In this document: positions 1 to 8,378 of the stretch, piece by piece
How positions within the stretch are numbered: the first letter of the stretch is position 1
Layout of the letters: each line of letters opens with the position of its first letter
Assembly: GCA_023431345.1 (NCBI GenBank)
Contig: JAEYWK010000135.1
Coordinates: 1-64,000 of the forward strand
Source: Pseudomonadota bacterium
GTDB taxonomy: Bacteria > Myxococcota_A > Polyangia > Polyangiales > Polyangiaceae
DNA: 64,000 nucleotides
Direction: 5' to 3'
Made by a program: the position numbers and the translations under genes
Notes under the pieces: generated by a model
Database searches by the model: none
Told to the model about the DNA's origin: nothing
What the model saw: only the letters and a program-made list of their open reading frames with translations

Positions 1-54
1 GCCCAACGCGGCACTCCGAAATTCCTCCTCCGCCCACGCCTGTGCACCTGCCAT
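1..54 (-). CDS. Tn5/IS4-type transposase, N-terminal fragment (runs off left edge)
   Basis: Only the first 18 codons are inside the window, reading leftwards from an ATG at position 54. The translation is MAGAQAWAEEEFRSAALG. The WAEEEF followed seven residues later by LG matches the start of the Tn5-type transposase DNA-binding domain, which typically opens WAxxEFGxAxLGD. There is no stop codon up to the edge. The assignment rests on this one short motif, so the gene could be something else, and whether the element is intact cannot be judged. No terminal inverted repeat of an insertion sequence could be identified between this start and the ABC transporter gene. Confidence 0.5.
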   Translation of the reverse strand, partial: MAGAQAWAEEEFRSAALG

Positions 55-302
55 GGCGAACCAACCGAGGCCACCAAAGCCAAATTCCCGAAAAAGATAC
101 GATCAGTGCTCAGCGCGAGCTGCCCCCCACCAGGAAAGGTCTAGAACGCCGAGCGGTCAAACCGTTCGGCGTTCTAGGGGCCGTTCCCTTTATTCGCAGA
201 CGAGCCTCGACGCCAGTCGCCACCATTTGACGAAGCCCTGCCTGCTGGGTCACGGTTCGCCGCGGATCGGCGCGGACCTCGCCGAAAAGCTCCGCCGCTC
301 TC
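55..302. other. intergenic region between transposase fragment and ABC transporter
   Basis: This 248-base stretch separates two divergent genes and has no convincing open frame of its own. Its main feature is the 37-base inverted repeat listed separately. The ABC transporter promoter should lie here, but I found no clear -35/-10 pair and no strong Shine-Dalgarno sequence before the ATG at 303. Confidence 0.5.
141..177. repeat. 37-bp near-perfect inverted repeat (hairpin)
   Basis: The left arm CTAGAACGCCGAGCGGT (141-157) and right arm ACCGTTCGGCGTTCTAG (161-177) are reverse complements except at one position, which would be a G-U pair in RNA. The loop is CAA. No clear T-run follows on either side, so a canonical Rho-independent terminator is not supported. 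It could be a regulatory hairpin, a protein-binding palindrome, or part of a small mobile repeat near the transposase fragment. Confidence 0.7.
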
Positions 303-2990
303 ATGAAAAACTCCGTCCGTAGCGCTGGTCAGGCTTCGCTCTCCGGTCCGGAGCTCGAGCCCGGGGAGCGCGTCGTCGCGGAGCTTCGCCCCGATCTCGG
401 CGCGGACCTTCGCTTCGCGGAGAGCTGGGTGGTGGCGACGACCTCGCGCGTCTGGTTCCGAGATGAACGAGGCCGCGTATCGCAACTGCTGCGCAGCGCG
501 TCTTTGCGCGCGGAGAGACGCGAGCACGCGGGCGTGTGCGAGCTGCTCCTGCGCTCGAGCGAGGGGAGCGCGCGCTTCCGCTACACGCTCGCGGTGGCGC
601 GACCCGCCGCTGAGCTCGTCGAGGCGCTGGGGCGCTCGGAAGAGAGCCCGCGCCTCCGCGCGAGCACGGACGAGAGCGACGACGCCAGCCCGCCGCCGCC
701 CGCGCGGTCGCCGCTGCTCCGCCTCTTCCAGTTTGCCAAGCCGCGCTCGGGCATGGTCGCGCTGGGCTTTGGCCTCACGCTCGCCAGCACCGCGGTCGGG
801 TTGATTCCGCCCTACCTCACGATGCCGCTCGTCGACGAGGTGCTGGTGCCTTGGCAGGCGCAAGCCGCGCCGGGCTTCGACGCGGCTTCGCGCACGCTCG
901 TGCTTTATCTCGGCGGCTTGGGCCTGGCTGCGTTCGTGGCGTGGCTGCTGGCCTGGGCGCAGGGGGCCGTGCTCGCGTGGGTCAGCGAGCTCATCAGCGC
1001 AGATCTGCGAAACCGCGCCTTTTCGCAGCTGACGCGGCTCAGCATTCAGTACTTCGGCGGCAAGCGCACCGGCGACCTGATTTCGCGCATCAGCTCCGAG
1101 ACCGATCGCCTGTGCTCGTTCCTGTCCGACACCCTGATCGATTTCATCACCGACGTGATGATGATCGTCGGCACGAGCGTGGTGCTGTTTCAGCTCGATC
1201 CGCTGCTAGCGGCGGTGGCGCTGGTCTCCTTCCCGCCGATCGCCTGGTTCATGGTGCGGGTGCGCGGGTCGCTCACGCACGGCTTCCTGCGCGGGGGGCG
1301 GGTCTGGTCGCAGATGACCAACATCTTGGCGGATACGATCCCCGGCATCCGCGTCGTGAAGGCGTTCTCGCAAGAAGAGCGCGAGATCGAGCGCTTCGCG
1401 GAGGCCAACCGGCGCATCGTCGAGATCAACAACCGCACCAATCGGCTGTGGACGTCGTTCTGGCCGCTGGTCGCGCTGCTCAACCAGCTCGGGCTGCTCG
1501 TGGTGTGGGCCGTCGGCGCCTATCAGGTGCTGCATCATCAAATCACGGTCGGCGTGCTGACCGCATTCATCACCTACATCGGTCGCTTTTATGGCCGCGT
1601 CGAGAGCATGAGCCGCATGCTCACGCTCACCGAGCGCGCCAGCGCTGCCGCGCAGCGGCTGTTCGAGATCTTGGATCGAGCGCCGAGCGTGAGCTCGACG
1701 CAGAGCGAGCTGCCGCTCGGCCACGTCGAGGGGCGATTGACGTTCGAGCACGTCTGCTTCCGCTACGGCAGCCGGCTCGTGCTCGACGACGTGAGCTTCA
1801 CGGTGGCGCCCGGACAAATGCTGGGCATCGTCGGCCACACCGGCTCCGGCAAGAGCACCGTCGCCAACCTGGTGTGCCGCTTCTACGATGCGTCGTCCGG
1901 CTGCGTCCGCCTCGACGGCAAGGACGTGACGACGCTATCCGTCGAGCAATACCGCCGCCGCATCGGCATCGTCCTCCAAGACTCGTTCCTGTTCTTCGGC
2001 ACCATCGGCGAGAACGTGGCCTACGGCTACCCCAACGCGCCGCTCGACGAGGTGCTCGACGCCGCGCGCGCCGCACGCGCGCACGAGTTCGTGCTCAAGT
2101 TGCCCGAAGCGTACGACTCGCTCGTCGGCGAGCGCGGTCAGTCTCTGTCGGGGGGGGAGCGGCAGCGCGTCGCCATCGCGCGTGCCATCCTCGTCGATCC
2201 GCGGATCTTGGTGCTGGACGAAGCCACCAGCGCCGTCGACGTGCAAACCGAGCGGGAGATCCAGCGCGCGCTCGACAACGTCGTCGCGGGTCGCACGACC
2301 ATCGCGATCGCCCATCGCCTCAGCACGCTCGCCAAGGCCGACCGCTTGCTGGTGCTCAAGGATGGCCGAGTCGTCGAGACGGGGACTCACCTCGAGCTGA
2401 TGGCGGCCGGCGGTGAATACGCACGGCTGCAGCGCGCTCAGCAGCGAGCGCTCTCCTCGCTCGAGCCACAAGCGGCAGCCGACGCCCCGGAAGAATCGGC
2501 GCCAGCGGGCCTCGCCGCTCCCCCCGTCGACCAGCTGCAGCTGCGCTTCGACCCCGCGACGGACGAGCTCACCCTGACCACCAGCGACGGGCGGAGCGAG
2601 CGCGTCTCGGCGCGGCGCTGTTTCCCGCTCAGCGAGCCCGAGCGCTTCATCTCCCTCGTGGACGATCGCGGGCACGAGCTGTCGTGCATCGAGTCGCCGA
2701 GCGCGCTGCCGGCGGCCAGCGCCCGCGCGCTCGCGGCGGAGCTTTCCGCCACCGAGCTCCTGCCGTGCGTCGAGCGGATCGAGGCCGTGCGCGAAGACGC
2801 GACGCTCTCCGAGTGGCGTGTGATCACCGATCGCGGGGCTCGCTCTTTCGTGGTCGAACAAGAAGATCACATCCGGCGCTTGGCTGACGGCCGGCACTTG
2901 ATCACCGACTCTCACGGCATGCGTTACCTGGTGCCGCGCCCGGAGAAGCTCGACGCCAAGAGCCGGCGCCTGCTCGCGCCCTTCGCGTGA
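303..2990 (+). CDS. ABC exporter (membrane + ATPase) with C-terminal DUF1854 domain
   Basis: This is an 895-residue ABC exporter half-transporter. Residues about 30-115 form a small beta-rich domain that could be PH-like. Residues about 150-430 hold the exporter membrane domain with several hydrophobic spans. The ATPase has Walker A GHTGSGKST near residue 511, signature LSGGERQRV near 615, Walker B ILVLDEATS near 636 and the H-loop HRLST near 671. Residues about 746-893 match DUF1854 (conserved TDRG and LITDSHGMRYLVP). ABC proteins of this layout are known in cyanophycin-linked loci, but no cyanophycin gene is visible here, so the substrate is unknown. It probably acts as a homodimer in the inner membrane. 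Its stop overlaps the next gene by four bases, so the two are translationally coupled. Confidence 0.85.
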   Translation: MKNSVRSAGQASLSGPELEPGERVVAELRPDLGADLRFAESWVVATTSRVWFRDERGRVSQLLRSASLRAERREHAGVCELLLRSSEGSARFRYTLAVARPAAELVEALGRSEESPRLRASTDESDDASPPPPARSPLLRLFQFAKPRSGMVALGFGLTLASTAVGLIPPYLTMPLVDEVLVPWQAQAAPGFDAASRTLVLYLGGLGLAAFVAWLLAWAQGAVLAWVSELISADLRNRAFSQLTRLSIQYFGGKRTGDLISRISSETDRLCSFLSDTLIDFITDVMMIVGTSVVLFQLDPLLAAVALVSFPPIAWFMVRVRGSLTHGFLRGGRVWSQMTNILADTIPGIRVVKAFSQEEREIERFAEANRRIVEINNRTNRLWTSFWPLVALLNQLGLLVVWAVGAYQVLHHQITVGVLTAFITYIGRFYGRVESMSRMLTLTERASAAAQRLFEILDRAPSVSSTQSELPLGHVEGRLTFEHVCFRYGSRLVLDDVSFTVAPGQMLGIVGHTGSGKSTVANLVCRFYDASSGCVRLDGKDVTTLSVEQYRRRIGIVLQDSFLFFGTIGENVAYGYPNAPLDEVLDAARAARAHEFVLKLPEAYDSLVGERGQSLSGGERQRVAIARAILVDPRILVLDEATSAVDVQTEREIQRALDNVVAGRTTIAIAHRLSTLAKADRLLVLKDGRVVETGTHLELMAAGGEYARLQRAQQRALSSLEPQAAADAPEESAPAGLAAPPVDQLQLRFDPATDELTLTTSDGRSERVSARRCFPLSEPERFISLVDDRGHELSCIESPSALPAASARALAAELSATELLPCVERIEAVREDATLSEWRVITDRGARSFVVEQEDHIRRLADGRHLITDSHGMRYLVPRPEKLDAKSRRLLAPFA

Positions 2991-3895
2991 GCGACGAGCC
3001 GCTGGCAAGAAATCGCGGCTCGTGCGTTGATTGCCGCGTGACCCGTCCTTCCCCCCTCATTTCCGCGCCGGAGCTGTCCGCGCGGCTGGCTGACCCCGCG
3101 CTGCGGGTGCTCGACTGCCGCGCCTCGCTGCAAGACGCGGCCGCCGGTCGAAAGCTCTACGCGCAGAGTCACGTCCCCGGCGCACGCTTCGCCGACCTGC
3201 TCGACGACCTCTCGGGAGCCATCGAGCCGGGCCGGACTGGCCGACACCCGCTACCCGACGTCGCGCAGCTGACGGCGCGCCTCCGCGCTTGGGGCGTCGA
3301 CGGCTCGAGCTTCGTCGTCGCCTATGACGACGCGGGTGGCGCGTTCGCAGCGCGCCTGTGGTGGCTGCTGCGCTGGCTGGGGCACGATTCCGTCGCGCTG
3401 CTGGACGGCGGCTTCTCGGCGTGGCTCGCGGAGGGATGTTCCGTTACCAGCGAGCTGCCTCCAGCGCGCCTCGGCAATTTCGTGGCGCGCGTGAGGCCCG
3501 AGCTGCTCGTGAGCACAGCGGAGCTGGCCGCGCCGGAATCGCGGGCTCGCCGGCTGTTCGATGCTCGCGCGCCCGAGCGCTACCGAGGCGAGGTCGAGCC
3601 GATCGACCCCGTCGCGGGCCACATTCCCGGGGCCGTCAACCTGCCGTTCGCCGACAACTTGCGCGAGGGCCGCTTCCGCACCCCCGCAGAGCTGCGAACG
3701 CGCTTCGAGCGGGCGCTCGACGGCGCTCCGCCGGAAGACGCGGTGATCTACTGCGGCAGCGGCGTCACCGCGTGCCACGACGTGCTGGCGTTCGAGCTCG
3801 CTGGTCTGCCGCTGCCGCGCCTCTACGCTGGCTCGTGGAGCGAATGGATCACGGACCCGAGCCGCCCCGTCGCGAAGACACTCGAGAGTACGTAA
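2987..3895 (+). CDS. 3-mercaptopyruvate/thiosulfate sulfurtransferase (two rhodanese domains)
   Basis: The 302-residue protein has two rhodanese folds, about residues 30-145 and 170-295. The active-site loop CGSGVTA has its cysteine near residue 256. That loop is typical of 3-mercaptopyruvate sulfurtransferase (SseA-like) rather than of thiosulfate-specific rhodanese (CRxGxT). The enzyme moves sulfur from mercaptopyruvate or thiosulfate to a thiol or cyanide in the cytoplasm. The GTG at 2987 overlaps the ABC transporter stop (GTGA). A second in-frame GTG at 3038 would remove a poorly conserved 17-residue leader and is an equally plausible start. The gene is convergent with the flavoprotein gene on the other side. 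Confidence 0.88.
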   Translation: MSDEPLARNRGSCVDCRVTRPSPLISAPELSARLADPALRVLDCRASLQDAAAGRKLYAQSHVPGARFADLLDDLSGAIEPGRTGRHPLPDVAQLTARLRAWGVDGSSFVVAYDDAGGAFAARLWWLLRWLGHDSVALLDGGFSAWLAEGCSVTSELPPARLGNFVARVRPELLVSTAELAAPESRARRLFDARAPERYRGEVEPIDPVAGHIPGAVNLPFADNLREGRFRTPAELRTRFERALDGAPPEDAVIYCGSGVTACHDVLAFELAGLPLPRLYAGSWSEWITDPSRPVAKTLEST

Positions 3896-3902
3896 CTGCT
3901 CG

Positions 3903-5207
3903 TCAGTCGAAGAGCTCCGCGCCGCGCCGCCCCGAGAGGCGCGGCGCGATGGGAAAGCGCTTGTTGAGCTTGGCGAGCCCCAAGAACACGGACACGCGCG
4001 CGTTGATCTGCGGCCGGTCGACGCCGAAGCCGGCCAGCAGCGACGTGATGGCGGCGCGCATGTCCAAGAAATCGCTCGGCGCCATCAGCAGCTCGACGAA
4101 CTCGGGCTGGTAGAAGCCTTTGACGAAGCGCTTGTAGGCTTCGACCTGCTTCTGCACCCAGGCTTCGTACGCGAGGAACTCCCGCCGGCCGAAGCTCCGC
4201 GAGGTGAGCGCTCGGTCGATGGCCTCTGCGGCCCGGAAAGCCCCGACCATGCCCAGGTACACCCCGGTCGAGAACACGGGATCGATGAACGCGCCTGCGT
4301 CGCCCACGAGGACGAAGCGATCACCGGCGAGCTTCTTGCTCACGTACGAGTAGTCCGAGATGGTGCGAACGGGCGCGACTCGCGTCGCCTTGGCCAAGCG
4401 ATCCGCCAAATAGGGTGTAGCCGCGATTTGCTCGACGAAATAGGCTTCATCTGGCTTCCGCCCGCGCAGCATGCTCGCGGGGCCGACCTGGCCGACGCTG
4501 GTGCGGCCGCCCGCGAGCGGGATCACCCACCACCAGCCGCCGGGAACGAGCACCACCGAGATGTCGCCTTCGCGCGCGCCTTCGTGCCGCCAGGCGCCCT
4601 CGAAGTGCGAGAACACGGCGAAGTTCTTGAGGCTGGTATCCATCTCGCGCATGCCCAGCTTGCCGGCCACCAGCGAGGTCTGGCCCGTGGCGTCGATCAG
4701 CACCTCGGCGCTGACCACCGACTCCACGCCTTCGATGCGCACCGTCACGCTCACGCCCTGCGCGTCGATCTCGAAGCGCGTCACGGTCGCCCCTTCACGA
4801 ACCTCGACGCCGCGCGTGGCCGCGTTCTTCAGCAGCAGGTGATCGAGCTCGGCGCGGTCTACCTCGAACGCGGAGGGGGAGCCCGGGATGAGCCCGTCGG
4901 CGAAGGCGTAGCGGCGTGACAGGCCGCCATCAGCGGTCACGAACTCGGCCGCATATTTGGGCAGGAATCCGTGCGCGACGATCGCCTCCATCGCTCCGAG
5001 CTGCTCGAACAGCGGCATGGAACAGGGCAGCAGCGACTCGCCGATGTGAAAGCGCGGGAAATGCTCCTTCTCGAGCAGTAACACGCGCCGCCCTTGCTGC
5101 GCGAGGCGCGTCGCCACCGTGGACCCGCTCGGCCCGCCACCAACAACAATCGCGTCGTACTTGGGCGTCACGGGGCGCACGGTGGCGCGCCGGGCCGCCG
5201 CCGTCAA
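3903..5207 (-). CDS. FAD-dependent halogenase-like monooxygenase
   Basis: The 434-residue flavoprotein has an N-terminal FAD motif VVGGGPSGS (about residues 21-29) followed by the FPRFHIGESLLP block common to halogenases and related reductases. Near residue 226 is WWWVIP, fitting the halogenase signature WxWxIP. A lysine in FLPKYAAEF (about residue 84) sits where phenolic-type flavin halogenases carry their active-site lysine. It may therefore chlorinate or brominate an aromatic substrate with reduced FAD, but geranylgeranyl-reductase-like or hydroxylase relatives share most of these motifs. The start is TTG at 5207 or, more in line with relatives, GTG at 5171. It lies 23 bases after the DUF1592 gene on the same strand and may be co-transcribed. 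Confidence 0.7.
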   Translation of the reverse strand: MTAAARRATVRPVTPKYDAIVVGGGPSGSTVATRLAQQGRRVLLLEKEHFPRFHIGESLLPCSMPLFEQLGAMEAIVAHGFLPKYAAEFVTADGGLSRRYAFADGLIPGSPSAFEVDRAELDHLLLKNAATRGVEVREGATVTRFEIDAQGVSVTVRIEGVESVVSAEVLIDATGQTSLVAGKLGMREMDTSLKNFAVFSHFEGAWRHEGAREGDISVVLVPGGWWWVIPLAGGRTSVGQVGPASMLRGRKPDEAYFVEQIAATPYLADRLAKATRVAPVRTISDYSYVSKKLAGDRFVLVGDAGAFIDPVFSTGVYLGMVGAFRAAEAIDRALTSRSFGRREFLAYEAWVQKQVEAYKRFVKGFYQPEFVELLMAPSDFLDMRAAITSLLAGFGVDRPQINARVSVFLGLAKLNKRFPIAPRLSGRRGAELFD

Positions 5208-5230
5208 ACCCCGTTCGTTGGCTCGGAAGC

Positions 5231-6907
5231 CTACTCCGTTTTCGGTCGGTATTTCAGGTTCGCGCTCTGCGCTACCGTCACGAGCAAGTCAGTTATCGTC
5301 CTCTCGCCAAGGGCCTCGGCCGCGATGCGATCGAGCTCGCACTCGTCGGCGCTCTCGAGCGTGCGGCGATACGCTTCCCGTAGCCAACGCTTCTGAAAGC
5401 AGCGCTCTGCGTCGGCGCTGCTGGCGATGTGGTCGATCAGCTCGATGGCGTTTCTGAAGTAGCCGCCGGCGTCCGTCGTGATCAGGGTGCCGCTCGGGTC
5501 GATCGGCGCGCCGCTCTCGTGCGTGCGGTAACGCCCGAAAGCGTCGTACGACTCGAAGGCGAGGCCCGGCGGGTTGATGAGCGCATGACAACTCGCGCAC
5601 GCGGGGGCGGAAGTCGTGGACGCGAAGCGCTCGCGGGTCGTCAGCACGGCGCCCGTCGGCTCCGGTAGGGGGGGGATCGAGCTCGGCGGCGCGGGTAGCT
5701 CGACGCACAGCACCTCTTTCAGTACTTGGATGCCGCGCAGCACGGGCCGCGTGAAGTCGCCGGGCGAGCTGGCGCGCAGCAGCGCCGGCTGAGTGAGCAG
5801 CCCGCGTCGCTGGCTCGGGTCGAGCATCACGCGCGAAAGATCAGCGCCCGTCACCCCCGGCACGTCGTAGAACGCGGCTAGGTCGGCGTTCATGAACGCG
5901 GTGGGCGAGCTCATCAGCGCGCGGAAGGTGCCCTCGCCATCGAAGACCACGTCCTCCACGAAGCGGAGCCCGGCTTCTCGGGTCAGCTCCGCGAGCTCGC
6001 GCGAATAGCCAGCGTCGGGGCTGGCCTCGATGGATCCGAGCCTGAAGCGGCGCTCGAAGAACTCGCGCACGCGCTGGCGACTCGCGGTGCCGCCGAGCAA
6101 TCGCCGCGCGTGCGTCGCGATCGCGGCGTCATCGAGCGGGCCCTGGCTCGCGGCCTGCCACAGGTGATCGTCGGGGGGCGCGCCGGTCAGGAAGTATGCG
6201 AGCCTGCTCGCGGTCTCGTGGCTCGTGAGCGGCACCAGGCCGCCCTCGCTCCTGCCGTCACCTTCCGCGACCAAGTACAGGAGCTCCGGACTTTGCAGGG
6301 TGACCTCGATCACTGCGCGCGCGCCGTGCGCGAAGCTCCCGCCCAGCGCCTTGCCATCGGCGAAGACGGCGTCGAGGTCGGCGCGGTCGGCGCTCGTGAG
6401 CGGGCGTCGAAAAGCGCGCGCCACGAAGCGCTCGTAGAGCTGCGCTTTGCAGGCCGCTTCACCGCTCTCGAGCACGTCGCAACCGGTGAGCTGGTGCAGC
6501 TCCGCGGGCTGGCTGGCGATGCGCTTCGCGCGCAGGTGCGCCACGCGGTGCAGGCGCTCGATCGTATCCGCAGAAACTTCGACCTCCGGGCTCTGCTCGT
6601 AGCCGTCAGCGTCGGGGGCAAGCCCTGCGTCGATGTCGCTGCTGCCGAGGAGAGCGCGCACGGTGTTCGCGAGCTCGGAGCTCGTCAGGCGGCTGAGCGG
6701 CGCCGGACCCGGCTCTGGGGCCTCGCACGTCGACGGCCGGCCGGCGCTGCCCGCCGTGCCGCCTGACACGTTGGCGCTGCCCGCAGCGTCGATGCCAGCG
6801 GCGCCGCCGCTCTCCGCGATGTTGTTGCCGACCTTGTAGCTGCTCTGCCCGCAGCCGGGGAGCGCGACCGCCAGCGCGCCCATTACGGCTAGGGCGCGGA
6901 CGCTCAC
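5231..6907 (-). CDS. DUF1592/DUF1588/DUF1585 lipoprotein with a CxxCH haem motif
   Basis: This 558-residue protein starts with GTG and carries a lipoprotein signal ending in ALPGCG, so it should be exported and lipid-anchored. The block order is DUF1587-like (SSELANTVRALLG), DUF1595 (FVARAFRRPLT), DUF1592 (ETASRLAYFLTG), DUF1588 and DUF1585. The DUF1588 part contains CASCH, a cytochrome-c-type haem attachment motif, followed by INPPGLAFESYDAFGRYR, the usual context in this family. Such proteins are best known from planctomycetes and myxobacteria, always beside DUF1552 proteins, and their function is not established. The gene overlaps the upstream DUF1552 gene by four bases (GTGA). Confidence 0.88.
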   Translation of the reverse strand: MSVRALAVMGALAVALPGCGQSSYKVGNNIAESGGAAGIDAAGSANVSGGTAGSAGRPSTCEAPEPGPAPLSRLTSSELANTVRALLGSSDIDAGLAPDADGYEQSPEVEVSADTIERLHRVAHLRAKRIASQPAELHQLTGCDVLESGEAACKAQLYERFVARAFRRPLTSADRADLDAVFADGKALGGSFAHGARAVIEVTLQSPELLYLVAEGDGRSEGGLVPLTSHETASRLAYFLTGAPPDDHLWQAASQGPLDDAAIATHARRLLGGTASRQRVREFFERRFRLGSIEASPDAGYSRELAELTREAGLRFVEDVVFDGEGTFRALMSSPTAFMNADLAAFYDVPGVTGADLSRVMLDPSQRRGLLTQPALLRASSPGDFTRPVLRGIQVLKEVLCVELPAPPSSIPPLPEPTGAVLTTRERFASTTSAPACASCHALINPPGLAFESYDAFGRYRTHESGAPIDPSGTLITTDAGGYFRNAIELIDHIASSADAERCFQKRWLREAYRRTLESADECELDRIAAEALGERTITDLLVTVAQSANLKYRPKTE

Positions 6908-8256
6908 GTGAGGCCTCCGAGCGGACCGCCGCAGTACTCGGAGTCCCCGAACATTTGGCGCTCATCACCGAATAGGTTGAGGATCGAGACCAGCAGGTTG
7001 TTGTGCGGGGCGTGATCGCTGCGGATGAAGCGCCCCGTCCGGAGGCCGCCGCCGCCGCCCGCCAGCAAGAACGGCATGTCCGTCTTCTGGTGCGTCGCCG
7101 GGTGCTGCACGTGCGAGCCGAAGAACACGACCGTGTCGTCGAGCAGTGAGCCTTCGCTCGTGACTGCTTGCCCGAGTTGCTCGAGCAGATAGGCGTGCTG
7201 CGTGGCGTACCAGGTGAAGATCTTGGTGAGCTCCTGCGGCCGGTAGCCACCATCGTTCATGTAGAAGTGCAGGTGCTCTTTCAGGCCGAGCCAGGGAAAG
7301 GTGTGCTTGGCCTCGGTGTCACTCCACTGCAGCGTGCCCACCGGCGTGATGCCGCAAGCGAGCGCCATCACCATCATGTCGATCATCAGCGTGCCGACCT
7401 TGGGGATGGCGCTGTCGGTCTGCAGGTCGACGTACGCTCCGTCGTCGGTCGACAGCTCGCCCGCTCGCGGATCGTAGTCGGAGGTGTCGATCAGCGGCGG
7501 CGCCGCGCACACGACGCCCTGCGCCAGGCGTCGCTCGATGTCTCTGATTCGTTCGAGGTGGGCCTCGAGGCGCGCGCGATCGGCGCTGCCGAGGCGGCTT
7601 GCCAGCGTTTGGTAGCGCTTGCCGACGTGGTCGAGGATCGATTTGTCCCAAGCGCCCTCGGCCGCCTCGGTCTGCCCCGCCGTCCCGAATAGCTGCTGCC
7701 AGACCTGAACCGGATCGATGGCGGGCGCGATGGGCTCGAACAACGGCGAGTCGGCGTAGGTCGCGATGTTGAGGGGGCTCGGCTGGCCGTGGGCTTTGCC
7801 GGTTCCCCAGCGGATCGCCAGCGGCAGGCTAGCTAGCTGGTAGCCAGGTGAGAGCCGCGTCGCCAGCACTTGGTCGATGGACGGGCCCCGCGCGTAGCTC
7901 GCCGCGCCATACCGCGTGTCTTGCTCGGTGCCCGTCAGCCACGCGATCAGCCCGGATTGACTCGGCTCGCCCACCGCGCTCGCCATGTCGATGCCGTCCA
8001 TCACGTTGAGCTTCGAGCGCACGCCCTCGAGCGGCGCCAGGATGGGGCTCAGCTCGAAGCTGCGCTCGGTGCCGGTCGGACGCCAATTCTCGAGGACGGT
8101 GCCGCCGGGCGTGTACACCGCGAGGAAACGCTTCGCGGGCGCCGCTGCGGCCTTGGCCGCAGTCGCCGGGGTCATGATTTCGAGCCAAGGCAGCGCAATC
8201 GCGATGCTGCCTGCTCCCCTCAAGACTGCCCGACGACTGAGGCGAAAGTGCGGCAT
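6904..8256 (-). CDS. DUF1552 family exported protein (Tat signal)
   Basis: The protein is 450 residues from the ATG at 8256; a TTG two codons upstream is less likely. The N-terminus MPHFRLSRRAVLRGAG has a twin-arginine motif followed by a hydrophobic stretch, so folded export is expected. The body matches DUF1552 throughout, with FLAVYTPGGTVLENWRPTG near the N-terminus and a histidine-rich C-terminal half (GSHVQHPATHQKTDMPFLLA, SDHAPHNNLL). DUF1552 belongs to the broader alkaline-phosphatase/sulfatase-like group of DUF1501-type proteins, and its substrate is unknown. It is the first gene of a run followed by the overlapping DUF1592 lipoprotein and the halogenase-like enzyme. Confidence 0.88.
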   Translation of the reverse strand: MPHFRLSRRAVLRGAGSIAIALPWLEIMTPATAAKAAAAPAKRFLAVYTPGGTVLENWRPTGTERSFELSPILAPLEGVRSKLNVMDGIDMASAVGEPSQSGLIAWLTGTEQDTRYGAASYARGPSIDQVLATRLSPGYQLASLPLAIRWGTGKAHGQPSPLNIATYADSPLFEPIAPAIDPVQVWQQLFGTAGQTEAAEGAWDKSILDHVGKRYQTLASRLGSADRARLEAHLERIRDIERRLAQGVVCAAPPLIDTSDYDPRAGELSTDDGAYVDLQTDSAIPKVGTLMIDMMVMALACGITPVGTLQWSDTEAKHTFPWLGLKEHLHFYMNDGGYRPQELTKIFTWYATQHAYLLEQLGQAVTSEGSLLDDTVVFFGSHVQHPATHQKTDMPFLLAGGGGGLRTGRFIRSDHAPHNNLLVSILNLFGDERQMFGDSEYCGGPLGGLT

Positions 8257-8322
8257 GAACAACGACCTACCTCGACGCAGAGCCTACCCGCGCACCCCGC
8301 GAGCGCAGGCTCTTCTGTTTAG

Positions 8323-8338
8323 TGACTGCTAGCAGTCA
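8323..8338. promoter_or_regulatory. 16-bp perfect palindrome upstream of the DUF1552 gene
   Basis: TGACTGCTAGCAGTCA is a perfect dyad. It lies 67-82 bases upstream of the DUF1552 start, between that gene and the end of leuB. The size and position suit the operator of a dimeric regulator, but the cognate protein is not identified. Confidence 0.4.
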
Positions 8339-8378
8339 GATCTAACCAGATTCGTGCCGAGGCGTCTGTCACGGACGC

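Noticed and set aside
851..2416. A 521-codon plus-strand frame within the ABC transporter gene
   Set aside because: It is in a different frame from the transporter, whose Walker and signature motifs are all intact. The alternative product is low-complexity.
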